Source of the DNA: Hymenobacter sp. ISL-91
GTDB lineage: Bacteria > Bacteroidota > Bacteroidia > Cytophagales > Hymenobacteraceae
Length of the DNA: 64,000 bases
Direction of reading: 5' to 3'
Assembly (NCBI RefSeq): GCF_018613725.1
Contig: NZ_JAGGPS010000027.1
Coordinates: 20,165 to 84,164 of the forward strand
Below the pieces are notes generated by a model, which ran no database searches, was not told the DNA's origin, and worked only from the letters and a program-made list of their open reading frames with translations. Numbering within the stretch: position 1 is the stretch's first letter; the number at the start of each line of letters is the position of its first letter. The position numbers and the translations under genes were made by a program. This document shows, in pieces, positions 9,060-17,327 of the stretch.

Positions 9060-9173
9060 TGTAGAAGTGAGTACGAAGAGGCGAGAAGTTTGCCCTGGCA
9101 TTGATTGGGCTGCATTCTACTCGTTTCTCACCAGCGTCTCACAACTCATTTCTCACATCTCATGTCTAAATAA

Positions 9174-10151
9174 ATGTCTGTATTAGTAGTTGTTGAATGT
9201 GACGGCGGCGAGGTAAAGAAGTCCTCGTTAGAGGTGGCATCTTACGGCAGCCAGGTTGCCCAGATGCTGGGCACCACCGCCACGGCTATTGCCGTAGGCG
9301 AAGCTACCGAGGCCAACCTGGCCCTGCTCGGCGAGCAGGGCATTAGCAAGGTGTTGTATGACGCCGAGCCCCGCCTGAAAGATTTTGTGAATGGAGCGTA
9401 TACCAAGCTTATTGCCGCCGCGGCCCAGAACGAGGACGCCAAGGTAATTGTGCTGGCCAACTCCAACATCGGAGCCGCTGTAGGCTCGCGCCTCTCCATC
9501 CGCCTTGAGGCCAGCATTGCTACCAACGTAGTAGAGCTGCCCAAAACCGATGGCGGCAAATTCGTGGTAAAGCGCGGTGCCTTCTCGGGCAAAGCCTTCG
9601 CCGACGTAGAGCTGGCCGGTGACCGGAAAATTATTGCCGTTAAGAAGAACTCGATTGAGGCCCTGCACGAAGCCGGTAAAACGGCTCCGGTCGAGTCGTT
9701 CTCGGCCCAGCTGACCGATGCCGACTTCGCCGATGCGCCCAAAGAGGTGATCATGCAGGACCAGGCCGGCGGCGTACTGCTGCCCGAGGCCGACCTCGTA
9801 GTGTCGGGTGGCCGCGGCATGAAAGGCCCCGAGAATTGGAACCTCATCGAAGACCTGGCCAAAGCCCTGGGGGCCGCCACAGCCTGCTCCAAGCCCGTTT
9901 CGGACGTTGACTGGCGCCCTCACCACGAGCACGTAGGCCAGACCGGCATCACCGTGTCGCCGAACCTGTACATTGCCTGCGGTATTTCGGGTGCCATCCA
10001 GCATCTGGCCGGCGTCAATTCGAGCAAGGTGATTGTGGTTATCAACAAAGACCCCGAGGCGCCGTTCTTCAAGGCGGCCGATTATGGTATTGTAGGCGAC
10101 GTATTCGACGTGCTGCCCAAGCTTACCGAGGCTGTAAAGCAATTAAACTAG
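9174..10151 (+). CDS. etfA: electron transfer flavoprotein, alpha subunit
   Basis: The 325-residue subunit binds FAD in its C-terminal half. Diagnostic segments are SGGRGMKGPENW (about 220), 'ATACSKPVSDVDWRPHHEHVG', 'GQTGITVSPNLYIACGISGA', 'HLAGVNSSKVIVVINKDPEAP' and the final 'ADYGIVGDVFDVLP'. The N-terminal half is the ETF domain. It forms an operon with etfB. A hairpin lies just past the stop codon. Confidence 0.96.
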   Translation: MSVLVVVECDGGEVKKSSLEVASYGSQVAQMLGTTATAIAVGEATEANLALLGEQGISKVLYDAEPRLKDFVNGAYTKLIAAAAQNEDAKVIVLANSNIGAAVGSRLSIRLEASIATNVVELPKTDGGKFVVKRGAFSGKAFADVELAGDRKIIAVKKNSIEALHEAGKTAPVESFSAQLTDADFADAPKEVIMQDQAGGVLLPEADLVVSGGRGMKGPENWNLIEDLAKALGAATACSKPVSDVDWRPHHEHVGQTGITVSPNLYIACGISGAIQHLAGVNSSKVIVVINKDPEAPFFKAADYGIVGDVFDVLPKLTEAVKQLN

Positions 10152-10161
10152 TATACCATCG

Positions 10162-10214
10162 GCAGCTGGATAGGGCGGAAGGACCAAGTGTTTCTTCCCG
10201 CCCTATCCAGCTGC
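10162..10214. other. 17-bp perfect inverted repeat after etfA
   Basis: The arms 10162-10178 (GCAGCTGGATAGGGCGG) and 10198-10214 are perfect complements around a 19-base loop. There is no T tract on either side, so it may be an mRNA 3'-end stabiliser for etfBA or a protein site. Its right arm ends four bases before an in-frame ATG at 10219, an argument against that ATG being the start of the next gene. Confidence 0.6.
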
Positions 10215-10260
10215 ACGTATGTACATCTGGTCCATCAGCACCAACCCGAAGACTTTGCCA

Positions 10261-10881
10261 GTGAAAAAAATACCGCTCGAAATCCTGGGCCTCTCGTCCA
10301 GCCAGTCGCAGTCGGGCTCGTTCGCGCTTATTCTGGGCGAGAAGACCGGCAACCGCCGCCTGCCCATTATTATCGGCATGTTCGAGGCGCAGAGCATTGC
10401 CATCCAGATTGAGAAAATCAGCCCCAACCGGCCCCTCACCCACGATTTGTTTCGCTCGTTTGCCGAGCAGGTGCATGTGGCGGTGCTGGAAGTGGTGATT
10501 TCCGACCTCAAGGAAGGCGTGTTCTACTCCAAGATTGTGTGCTCCGATGGGGCCAGCACGTTCGAGCTGGACTCGCGGCCTTCCGATGCCATTGCCATCG
10601 GTTTGCGCTTTGGTGTACCCATTTTCACGGTGGAAAGCGTCCTCAGCGAAGCGGGCATCATCCTCTCTGACCTCGATGAAACCGAAGGCGACGACGCGGA
10701 CGACGACGATGATGATGACGACATTGATACCGACGAGCCCCGGGCAACTCCGCCACCGCGCGAGCCCAGCGGCCAGGTGTCGCTCGACGAGCTGACCAAG
10801 ATGCTGGCCCAGGCCCTGGAACGCGAGGACTACGAAAAGGCCGCCAAAATTCGCGACGAGCTGAATAAACGCAACGACTAG
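10261..10881 (+). CDS. bifunctional nuclease family protein (DUF151) with UvrB/C motif
   Basis: I choose the GTG at 10261, giving about 206 residues starting VKKIPLEILGLSSSQSQ. The family normally begins right at this strand, and an ATG at 10219 abuts a hairpin. The DUF151 core covers roughly the first 140 residues (GNRRLPIIIGMFEAQ, then LDSRPSDAIAIGLRFGVPIF). A strongly acidic run of Asp and Glu follows, and a UvrB/UvrC-type helix pair (LAQALEREDYEKAAKIRDELN) closes the protein. The family has been linked to nuclease activity and stress responses; its role here is inferred from family. A strong terminator follows. Confidence 0.9.
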   Translation: MKKIPLEILGLSSSQSQSGSFALILGEKTGNRRLPIIIGMFEAQSIAIQIEKISPNRPLTHDLFRSFAEQVHVAVLEVVISDLKEGVFYSKIVCSDGASTFELDSRPSDAIAIGLRFGVPIFTVESVLSEAGIILSDLDETEGDDADDDDDDDDIDTDEPRATPPPREPSGQVSLDELTKMLAQALEREDYEKAAKIRDELNKRND

Positions 10882-10912
10882 GTTTCGACTGTTGCTGCAC
10901 AGTGTACAGCTG

Positions 10913-10949
10913 AAAACCCCGCCCCAGCCCCGTGTTGGGGCGGGGTTTT
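10913..10949 (+). terminator. rho-independent terminator
   Basis: AAAACCCCGCCCCA (10913-10926) pairs with TGGGGCGGGGTTTT (10936-10949) around a 9-base loop, ending in a T run. It terminates the DUF151 gene transcript. Confidence 0.85.
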
Positions 10950-10960
10950 GCTTTGTGACG

Positions 10961-10968
10961 TACCTTGC
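10961..10968 (+). promoter_or_regulatory. candidate -7 box for the YfiT-like gene
   Basis: TACCTTGC differs by one base from the Bacteroidota TAnnTTTG -7 word and lies 31 bases before the chosen ATG at 11000, just after a terminator. This is the expected place for a promoter. Confidence 0.45.
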
Positions 10969-10999
10969 CGGCCCATCTGATTTCTTCGCTTTGGCTCTC

Positions 11000-11548
11000 A
11001 TGCAAGATTCTGCCCCCGGTTCTCCCGATCTGCGCTACCCCATCGGCCACCCAGTGTTGCCCGACGCTCCGTTGGAGCACGGTGCCCGCACGGCTTATAT
11101 GGCCCACCTGGCCACGCTGCCCGACTTAGTGCGGGCCACTGTAGCTGGCCGCACGCCGGCCCAGCTCGACCAGCCCTACCGCCCCGGCGGCTGGACGATG
11201 CGCCAGCTGCTGCACCACCTGCCCGACTCGCACATGCAGGCGTACACGCGCTTCAAGCAGGCCCTCACCGAAGACAACCCCACCATCAAGCCCTACGATG
11301 AGGCGGCCTGGGCCGATCTACCCGATAGCACGGCCACGCCCCCGGCCGTGTCGCTGGCGCTGCTGGAGGCCCTGCACATCCGCTGGGTGCGGCTGCTGCG
11401 CCACCTCACCGACGAGCAGTGGCAGCGCACGTATTACCATCCCGATGCTAACCGCACGTTTACGCTCGACCAAGCGCTGGTGCTGTACTCCTGGCACGGC
11501 CGCCACCACCTGGCCCATTTGCGGGGCAACGAGGTAGCTGGTGAGTAA
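11000..11548 (+). CDS. YfiT-like DinB-fold metal-dependent transferase/hydrolase
   Basis: The 182-residue protein starts MQDSAPGSPDLRYPIGH. An in-frame ATG at 10892 lies before the terminator and is rejected. The features are those of YfiT-type DinB-superfamily proteins: an N-terminal 'RYPIGHPV' arm, GGWTMRQLLHHLPDSHMQA with one His of the three-His metal site near residue 70, and SWHGRHHLAHL at the C-terminus supplying the other two. Related enzymes transfer bacillithiol or hydrolyse small substrates; the substrate here is unknown. It is a single gene with a putative promoter at 10961. Confidence 0.85.
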   Translation: MQDSAPGSPDLRYPIGHPVLPDAPLEHGARTAYMAHLATLPDLVRATVAGRTPAQLDQPYRPGGWTMRQLLHHLPDSHMQAYTRFKQALTEDNPTIKPYDEAAWADLPDSTATPPAVSLALLEALHIRWVRLLRHLTDEQWQRTYYHPDANRTFTLDQALVLYSWHGRHHLAHLRGNEVAGE

Positions 11549-11613
11549 ATAGTTGTAGCGCAGGGAGCAGCAGAACTGCGCCGGTGTATAAGCCTGTATT
11601 TCCCTTCACCAAA

Positions 11614-11676
11614 AGCCCCCACAGCTAGAAGGCTCCCGACGTACGCACGCCGGGGGCCTTGTAGCTGTAGGGCATG
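11614..11676. terminator. long imperfect hairpin between convergent genes
   Basis: CCCCCACAGCTAGAAGGC (11616-11633) pairs imperfectly with GGCCTTGTAGCTGTAGGG (11656-11673). It sits between the convergent YfiT-like and MlaF genes and probably ends both transcripts. Confidence 0.45.
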
Positions 11677-11719
11677 TAAAAGCGGAAGCCGGCTTCAGAT
11701 GCCCGCTACCCCTGGGTTT

Positions 11720-12505
11720 TTAGGGCTTGACTAAGCCGCTGTGCGTTTCGTCATCAATGCGCTTGGCGGCGCGTACCAGACTGCTGCTGAAAATGAACTC
11801 CTTGAGCTCGGGTACCTGCGCGTTCAGAATTTCGTCCTTGGTGCCGTCCCAGAGCTTAAGGCCCTTATAAAGGAAGATGATATGGTCGCCGATTTCCACC
11901 ACCGAATTCATATCGTGGGTGATGATGACGGTGGTGATGTTGTATTCGTAGGTGATTTCCTGGATGAGCTCATCAATTTTGAGGCTCGTCAGCGGGTCTA
12001 GGCCGGAGTTGGGCTCGTCGCAGAACAGGTAGGTGCAGTTAGGAGCAATAGCGCGGGCAATGCCCACGCGCTTTTTCATGCCGCCCGAAATTTCGGAGGG
12101 CATCTTTTCGCCCGCGTTTTCGAGTCCCACGCGCTTAAGGCAGAACTCCACCCGGTCGCGGCGCTCCTCGCGGCTCATTTCGGGCGTCAGCATCTGCAGC
12201 GGAAACTCCACGTTCTTGGCCACCGTCATCGAGTCGAAGAGAGCCGAGCCCTGGAACAGCATCCCGATTTTACGTCGGATTTCCTGCCGCACCTGCACCT
12301 TATTGTTGGAGAAAACAGTGCCGTCGAAGGTGATACTGCCCAGATCGGGCTGCATCAGGCCCACCACGCACTGCAACAGCACCGATTTGCCGGTGCCCGA
12401 GCCGCCGAGCAGCAGGTTGCACTTGCCCGTTTCGAACGTGCAGCTGATGCCCTTAAGTATCGGGTTGCCGTCGAAGCTCTTTTCAATGTTATGAATCTCA
12501 ATCAT
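11720..12505 (-). CDS. MlaF-type ABC transporter ATP-binding protein
   Basis: The 261-residue cytoplasmic ATPase energises an MCE/Mla-type lipid transporter of the envelope. Walker A GGSGTGKS is at 34-41, the signature ISGGMKKR at 139-146 and Walker B LFCDEP at 160-165, followed by N-S-G-L-D and the switch His in ITHDM. The sequence 'SGGMKKRVGIARAIAP' is typical of MlaF. It lies 108 bases downstream of the MlaE-type permease gene on the same strand. An MCE-domain substrate-binding protein is expected but is not inside the window. Confidence 0.93.
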   Translation of the reverse strand: MIEIHNIEKSFDGNPILKGISCTFETGKCNLLLGGSGTGKSVLLQCVVGLMQPDLGSITFDGTVFSNNKVQVRQEIRRKIGMLFQGSALFDSMTVAKNVEFPLQMLTPEMSREERRDRVEFCLKRVGLENAGEKMPSEISGGMKKRVGIARAIAPNCTYLFCDEPNSGLDPLTSLKIDELIQEITYEYNITTVIITHDMNSVVEIGDHIIFLYKGLKLWDGTKDEILNAQVPELKEFIFSSSLVRAAKRIDDETHSGLVKP

Positions 12506-12613
12506 ATAAATCGGAAACGTGGGGCTGAAAGTAGGAGCGCCCTAAACTATGGTGGCGGTGCAGTGCTGGGTTGCGCATTGCGCCCGCCGTAAAGCTCAGA
12601 ACCCTGAACTCAG

Positions 12614-13345
12614 TTACAGCAGTACCGCCGCCAGCACAAAATCGGCAATGAGAATGGCGATGATGGAGTTGTTGACGGCCGTAGTGCTAGCCGTTCCCAC
12701 TTCGAGCGCACCGCCCTCGGTAAAATAGCCCTTAAACGCCGATATGGCCGATACCAGGAAGGCAAATACCACCGACTTGATGAGGGCAAACACGATGTTG
12801 TAAGGAATAAAATCGGAGCGGATACCCTCGATGTACTCCTGGCCCGAAATGGAACCGGTAAGTGAGCCGGCCAGGTAACCGCCAATAATAGACAGGGCCA
12901 TGGCCAGAACCACAAGCAGCGGAAACATGAAAATAGCGGCCAGGATGCGAGGCAGCACCAAGTAGGAGGCCGAGTTGATGCCCATTACCTCCAGCGCCGA
13001 CACCTGCTCGGTGATGCGCATAGTACCCAGGCCGCCGGCAATGCTGGAGCCCACTTTGCCGGCCAGCACGATGCTGGTGATAGTGGGAGCCAGCTCCAGA
13101 ATGGTCATTTCGCGCACCATGTACCCAATGGTGCTCTTGGGAATGAGCGGATTCACTAGGTTATAGGCAATCTGGACGCAGGTTACCGCCCCGATAAAGG
13201 CCGATACAATAGCGACGATGAAGATGGAGTTGACACCAATGGTGACGCACTCATCGATAGTACGCTTCCAGAGCACAGCAAAGCGTTCTTTGCGCACCAG
13301 CATGCTTTGCATGAAAAGCAAAAACTGACCAAAAGATTTAACCAT
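12614..13345 (-). CDS. MlaE-type ABC transporter permease
   Basis: The 243-residue inner-membrane permease of the MlaE/YrbE family has five or six hydrophobic segments. The diagnostic conserved middle reads 'ELAPTITSIVLAGKVGSSIAGGLGTMRITEQ', spanning about residues 88-118 and containing the EQVSALEVMGI motif. An N-terminal amphipathic helix precedes the first membrane segment. Together with the downstream ATPase it moves lipids between the membranes. A 102-base gap separates it from the divergent dehydrogenase gene. Confidence 0.92.
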   Translation of the reverse strand: MVKSFGQFLLFMQSMLVRKERFAVLWKRTIDECVTIGVNSIFIVAIVSAFIGAVTCVQIAYNLVNPLIPKSTIGYMVREMTILELAPTITSIVLAGKVGSSIAGGLGTMRITEQVSALEVMGINSASYLVLPRILAAIFMFPLLVVLAMALSIIGGYLAGSLTGSISGQEYIEGIRSDFIPYNIVFALIKSVVFAFLVSAISAFKGYFTEGGALEVGTASTTAVNNSIIAILIADFVLAAVLL

Positions 13346-13447
13346 AAAAAGGAAAAACAGAAAGTAAAATCGGATACTTGTGCCGGGATAAGGCAGGCAG
13401 AAAGCTCGGCCGTCGACCGGCGCTGATTTCCCTACGTAAAAACGGCT

Positions 13448-14173
13448 ATGCTAAACAAAGGAATGCAAAAAAATATCGTCGTAACGGGCGGCACCAAAGG
13501 AATTGGGCGGGCGCTGGTGTTTCGGTTTCTGCGGGCCGGCTACCCGGTTATCACTTGCGCCCGCTCGACCGAGGGGCTGGCCGAGCTGCAAACCGCTGCT
13601 GCTGCCCTGGTGCCCGGCGCCGTGTTGCACACCCACGCCGCCGACCTGAGCGAGCAGGCGCAAACGCAGGGCTTTACCGAGGCTGTGCGCGAACTGGGGC
13701 CGGTAGCGGTGCTCATCAACAACACGGGCGCTTTTATTCCCGGAAGGTTGCAGGATGAGCCCGCCGACGGCTCGCAGCTGCGCCAGATGCTGGCCGTGAA
13801 CCTGCTGAGCGCCTACGACACTACGCTGGCGCTGCTGCCTGGCATGCTGACGCAGCGCGAAGGCCATATCTTCAACATCTGCTCGACGGCCAGCATTACG
13901 GCCTACCCCAACGGCGGCTCCTACGGCATTGCCAAGCACGCGCTGCTGGGCTTCAGCAAAAACCTGCGCGAGGAACTCAAAGAAAGCGGGTTGCGGGTGA
14001 CGGCAGTGCTGCCTGGGGCCACGCTTACGGCCAGCTGGGAAGGCGTAGACCTGCCAGCGGAGCGCTTCATCAAGGCTGAAGACGTGGCCGATGCCATTTT
14101 TGGCGTCTTCAGCCTCTCGGGGCAGGCGGTAGTAGAGGAGTTGCTGATTCGACCCCAGCTAGGCGACTTATAG
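13448..14173 (+). CDS. short-chain dehydrogenase/reductase
   Basis: The 241-residue NAD(P)-dependent oxidoreductase has the Rossmann motif TGGTKGIG at 13-20, an NNTG motif at 91-94 (usually NNAG), and the catalytic Ser146/147, Tyr159, Lys163 in 'CSTASITAYPNGGSYGIAK'. The substrate is unknown. Met6 (13463) is an equally good start, since the family often begins just before the first strand. It ends in a tail-to-tail overlap of six bases with the membrane protein on the other strand. Confidence 0.92.
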   Translation: MLNKGMQKNIVVTGGTKGIGRALVFRFLRAGYPVITCARSTEGLAELQTAAAALVPGAVLHTHAADLSEQAQTQGFTEAVRELGPVAVLINNTGAFIPGRLQDEPADGSQLRQMLAVNLLSAYDTTLALLPGMLTQREGHIFNICSTASITAYPNGGSYGIAKHALLGFSKNLREELKESGLRVTAVLPGATLTASWEGVDLPAERFIKAEDVADAIFGVFSLSGQAVVEELLIRPQLGDL

Positions 14174-14608
14174 CGCGTTTTTGCCAGCCGGCCGACGGAT
14201 GTAGCGCACATACACGAAATCGAGCAGCACGGCCCATAGGCTCATCAGCAGCAGGCTCCTCAGCCACGGCAGCAGCGGCCGCCAGCCCAGCCCCAGCGCC
14301 GCCGCCCACATACCCAGGCTAAGGGCGTAGCTTAGCTTGAGCAGGTCGAGGCGGGTTTTGGTGGGTTTGCGGGCGAACCACGCGCCGTAGAGCCCGATCA
14401 ATGCCACACCGCTACCGACGAGCAGCACCATGCTGCCCTCCGAGTGCTGCACTTTAAACAATAGCCTGACAAGTAGCACTGCCACCGTGCCGGCTACTGG
14501 AAGGGCAAATCGGCTACGGCGCAACTGCCCGTTCCAGACAACCCACAGCAACAGGCTGTAGGCAGCTATAGTCAGCAGAAGTTGCCAGGAAGGGTAGGAG
14601 GCGGCCAT
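14168..14608 (-). CDS. small integral membrane protein of unknown function
   Basis: The 146-residue protein has about five hydrophobic helices (near 8-26, 36-50, 60-76, 90-108, 116-132) and positive-charge clusters between them (RKPTKTR, RRPAGK at the C-terminus), so it sits in the inner membrane. No family is recognised. It starts 15 bases after the DUF2807 lipoprotein stop, so the two are likely co-transcribed. Its stop codon overlaps that of the dehydrogenase gene on the plus strand. Confidence 0.75.
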   Translation of the reverse strand: MAASYPSWQLLLTIAAYSLLLWVVWNGQLRRSRFALPVAGTVAVLLVRLLFKVQHSEGSMVLLVGSGVALIGLYGAWFARKPTKTRLDLLKLSYALSLGMWAAALGLGWRPLLPWLRSLLLMSLWAVLLDFVYVRYIRRPAGKNAL

Positions 14609-14623
14609 ACTAAACAGATAGCG

Positions 14624-15382
14624 CTATTCGGGCCGAAGTTGGCCGCGGCCGGTAACAGCCAGGCTGAGCGTTGTGGGAGCGGGCGGAGCGTAGAACACGG
14701 TGCCGGTGCCAGCATGCGTGCCTACCAGCAGCCGCGAAGGGCGCAGGCGGGCATTGCCGTCGCTGCCGGAGTTGGTTTGTAAGTAGGCGTCGCGGAGCCC
14801 GAATTCCTGGGCGTAGAGGCTGCCGCTGCCGCCCAGCGTGTGGTGCAGCTCTTTGGCAGAGCCGCTGAGGTAAATGTTGCCCAGCTCGTACTGGTCCATG
14901 TTTACGTAGTGGCTGATGAGATGCAGGCGCAGGTCGCCGGCCCCCACTAGGTGGGGCGAAATGGTGTCCTGCCGAAATGGCCCTTCGGTGCGGATGTCGG
15001 CCTGGCCGCGCAGGAACAGGTCGGTGAGTCGGGGCACGTGCAACGTGACTTCGCGGGGCGTGTTGTAACGGCGGACCCAGTTGCAGCGGCTGCTATTGCG
15101 CACCGTCAGCATGCCGTCGGTTACTTCCAGCCGGATATCATCCTGCAGGTTTTTGCCGGCCCGCACTTCGGCGTAGGTTTCCGAGTCCTGCACCAGAATC
15201 ACCGTGATGTTGTCGTAGGTGGTAAGCTGCTGAAACGGGGATAGGCTGCGGCGCTCAACTACGATGTTGCCGGTGCTGGTGAAGCAGCCGGCCTCGTTGT
15301 CTTTTTGGCAGCCGCCCAGCGCGGTGGCGAGGGCCAGAACTGCGGCCACGCGCAAAACCCGGCCGGGGGCGTTACCTTGCAT
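14624..15382 (-). CDS. DUF2807 (head GIN domain) lipoprotein
   Basis: The 252-residue protein starts MQGNAPGRVLRV; the frame stays open further upstream only over the antisense of the next dehydrogenase. The lipobox A-L-G-G-C puts the lipidated Cys at 25. The rest is the beta-helix-like DUF2807 domain, with 'SPFQQLTTYDNITVILVQD' at the entry, 'AGKNLQDDIRLEVTDGMLTVRN' in the middle, and repeated strands such as LYAQEFGLRDAYLQTNSGSD. It is probably anchored in the outer membrane, role unknown. It is divergent from the dehydrogenase at 15420 and leads a two-gene operon with the membrane protein. Confidence 0.9.
   Translation of the reverse strand: MQGNAPGRVLRVAAVLALATALGGCQKDNEAGCFTSTGNIVVERRSLSPFQQLTTYDNITVILVQDSETYAEVRAGKNLQDDIRLEVTDGMLTVRNSSRCNWVRRYNTPREVTLHVPRLTDLFLRGQADIRTEGPFRQDTISPHLVGAGDLRLHLISHYVNMDQYELGNIYLSGSAKELHHTLGGSGSLYAQEFGLRDAYLQTNSGSDGNARLRPSRLLVGTHAGTGTVFYAPPAPTTLSLAVTGRGQLRPE
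15373..15380 (+). promoter_or_regulatory. candidate -7 box for the dehydrogenase gene
   Basis: TACCTTGC, one base off the TAnnTTTG consensus, lies 39 bases before the ATG at 15420. It overlaps the first codon of the divergent DUF2807 gene, so the two starts share a compact control region. Confidence 0.4.
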
Positions 15383-15419
15383 CTTCAAACAGGAACCCCA
15401 CATTTTAGCACTTCGCGCA

Positions 15420-16115
15420 ATGGATTTGAGCGGCAAGGTAGCCATTATCACAGGCGTCAGCAAGGGTATCGGACTGGCCACCGTTGAGGCGCTGCTGGCC
15501 AAAGGCATGCATGTAGCCGGCTGGGGCCGCAACGCGCCCACCGATTTCCAGCACCCACGCTTCCACTTCATCGAGTGCGACGTGCGCGATGAAAAGGCCG
15601 TGCAGAAGGCTTTTAAAGCCACCCAGAAGCAGTTGGGGCAGGAGGTACACGTGCTGGTAAACAACGCCGGACTGGGTATTTCGGGGGCCGTTGACGGCTT
15701 TTCGGCTGATGACTGGCGGCTGATGTTCGACACCAACGTGCACGGCACTTTTTACTGCACCCAGGCCGTGCTGCCCGCCATGAAAAAGCAGCAGTTGGGC
15801 CACATCTTCAACATCAGCTCCATTGCCGGCACTACCGGCATCGAGAACATGGCCGGCTACTGCGCCAGCAAGTTTGCGGTTCGCGGCTTCTCGCAGTCGG
15901 TATTTAAAGAGGTGCGCAAAGACGGTATCAAGGTTACCTGCATTTACCCCGGCTCTACGCAAACCAATTTCTTCGACGACATTCCTGGCGTGGAAGCCAA
16001 CGAAGGCATGATGCAGCCCCAGGACATTGCCGAGACCATGGTGTATGCACTGGAAACGCCGTTCAACTTCCATCTAGTAGACATTGAAATGCGGCCTTTG
16101 CAGCCGAAGAAGTAA
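15420..16115 (+). CDS. short-chain dehydrogenase/reductase, YdfG-like
   Basis: The 231-residue SDR enzyme starts MDLSGKVAIITGVSKGIG. The frame extends upstream to 15264 but that part is antisense to DUF2807. It has the cofactor loop TGVSKGIG at 11-18, NNAG at 81-84, and catalytic Ser133/134, Tyr147, Lys151 in ISSIAGTTGIENMAGYCASK. The late segment 'CIYPGSTQTNFFDDIPG' is typical of the 3-ketoacyl/3-hydroxy-acid SDR branch. The substrate is not determinable. A perfect 35-bp palindromic repeat follows the stop. Confidence 0.93.
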   Translation: MDLSGKVAIITGVSKGIGLATVEALLAKGMHVAGWGRNAPTDFQHPRFHFIECDVRDEKAVQKAFKATQKQLGQEVHVLVNNAGLGISGAVDGFSADDWRLMFDTNVHGTFYCTQAVLPAMKKQQLGHIFNISSIAGTTGIENMAGYCASKFAVRGFSQSVFKEVRKDGIKVTCIYPGSTQTNFFDDIPGVEANEGMMQPQDIAETMVYALETPFNFHLVDIEMRPLQPKK

Positions 16116-16125
16116 GTTGGTAAAC

Positions 16126-16217
16126 CAGCTGTCATCCTGAGCGGAGCGAAGGACCTTATCAGGAAACAACCAACAGAGACGTGATAAGGTCCTTCGCTCC
16201 GCTCAGGATGACAGCTG
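16126..16217. repeat. dispersed palindrome, TCATTCTGAGCG family, copy 1
   Basis: The arms 16126-16160 and 16183-16217 are perfect 35-bp complements containing GTCATCCTGAGCGGAGCGAA, with a 22-base loop. The same core appears at 17175, 24914, 40141 and 48692, always between genes. Confidence 0.9.
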
Positions 16218-16248
16218 CGGGGGCATCCGTACAACGTATAACGCAACT

Positions 16249-17169
16249 ATGGTAGAAGTTCAGCACCTGACCAAAACCTTCGGCTCGCAGGCCGCCGTCG
16301 ACGACATCAGCTTTTCGGTGGGCAAGGGCGAAATCCTGGGCTTTCTGGGGCCGAACGGGGCGGGCAAATCCACGACCATGAAAATGGCGCTGGGCTACCT
16401 GCCGCCCTCGGCCGGCACGGTGGTCGTGGAGGGGTTCGATGTGCGCACGGCCCCGCTGGAAGTGCGCCGCCGGGTGGGCTACCTGCCCGAGCACAACCCG
16501 CTCTACCTTGATATGTACGTGCACGAGTACCTCGAATTTATCGGCTCGGTGCACGGACTGGGCGGCAGCGGCCTGCGCCAGCGGGTGCGCCAGCTGGTGG
16601 AGCGGGTAGGGCTTGGCCGCGAGCAGAACAAGCTCATCGGCGCCCTCAGCAAGGGCTACCGCCAGCGCGTGGGCCTGGCCCAGGCCCTCATCCACGACCC
16701 CGGCGTGCTCATCCTCGACGAGCCTACCACCGGCCTCGACCCCAACCAAATCGGCGAAATCCGCCAGCTTATCCGCGAGTTGGGCCAGGACAAAACCGTC
16801 ATTTTTAGCACCCACATCCTGCCCGAAGTAGCCGCTCTGTGCAGCCGGGCCGTCATCATCAGCCGCGGCCGCCTCGTGGCCGATTCGCCGGTAGCCGAGC
16901 TGGGGGCCCGCGCCGCCGGTGAAACCGTTATCCGCGCCGAGTTCGAGCAGCTAATTGATACGGCGCCGCTGCTGGCGCTGCCCGGCATCCTGGCCGCCGA
17001 CCTGGAAACCGGCACTACCTACCGCATCCGGGCCCGCGCCGGCTCCGACCAGCGCGGCGCTATTTCGCGCTTGGCCGCCGCCCAGGGCTGGGTACTGCTG
17101 GGCCTGCGCCAGGAAGAACAGAGTTTGGAGCAGGTGTTTCAGCAGCTGACAGAAGGCGGGAAGAAGTGA
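16249..17169 (+). CDS. gldA: gliding motility ABC transporter ATPase GldA
   Basis: The 306-residue ATPase matches GldA, required with GldF and GldG for Bacteroidota gliding. Walker A GPNGAGKST is at 34-42, the signature LSKGYRQR at 133-140, Walker B VLILDEP at 153-159 and the switch His in STHILPEV. The segment 'YLPEHNPLYLDMYVHEYLEF' is characteristic of the GldA branch. It precedes gldF after a 158-base gap that holds a palindromic repeat, so the operon is interrupted by that element. Residues after 230 form the usual C-terminal extension. Confidence 0.93.
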   Translation: MVEVQHLTKTFGSQAAVDDISFSVGKGEILGFLGPNGAGKSTTMKMALGYLPPSAGTVVVEGFDVRTAPLEVRRRVGYLPEHNPLYLDMYVHEYLEFIGSVHGLGGSGLRQRVRQLVERVGLGREQNKLIGALSKGYRQRVGLAQALIHDPGVLILDEPTTGLDPNQIGEIRQLIRELGQDKTVIFSTHILPEVAALCSRAVIISRGRLVADSPVAELGARAAGETVIRAEFEQLIDTAPLLALPGILAADLETGTTYRIRARAGSDQRGAISRLAAAQGWVLLGLRQEEQSLEQVFQQLTEGGKK

Positions 17170-17174
17170 GAAAA

Positions 17175-17276
17175 GAACGTCATTCAGAGCGCAGCGAAGA
17201 ATCTCGCATGCTGACGTTGCAGCAGCAACCCTAAAGAGTGCGTGCGAGATTCTTCGCTGCGCTCTGAATGACGTTC
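17175..17276. repeat. dispersed palindrome, TCATTCTGAGCG family, copy 2
   Basis: The arms 17175-17208 and 17243-17276 are perfect 34-bp complements with core GTCATTCAGAGCGCAGCGAA, around a 34-base loop. It lies inside the gldA-gldF gap and could attenuate or stabilise the message. Confidence 0.9.
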
Positions 17277-17327
17277 TCCAGTACTGCTTTCTTTCCCTTC
17301 AGCACATCAAAAAATCAACCCCCAACC

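Noticed and set aside
15264..15419. 52-codon N-terminal extension of the second dehydrogenase
   Set aside because: It lies antisense to the DUF2807 lipoprotein and precedes the canonical SDR start.
16126..17276. insertion sequence around the two adjacent palindromes
   Set aside because: No transposase and no direct target duplications; gldA between them is an ordinary chromosomal gene.
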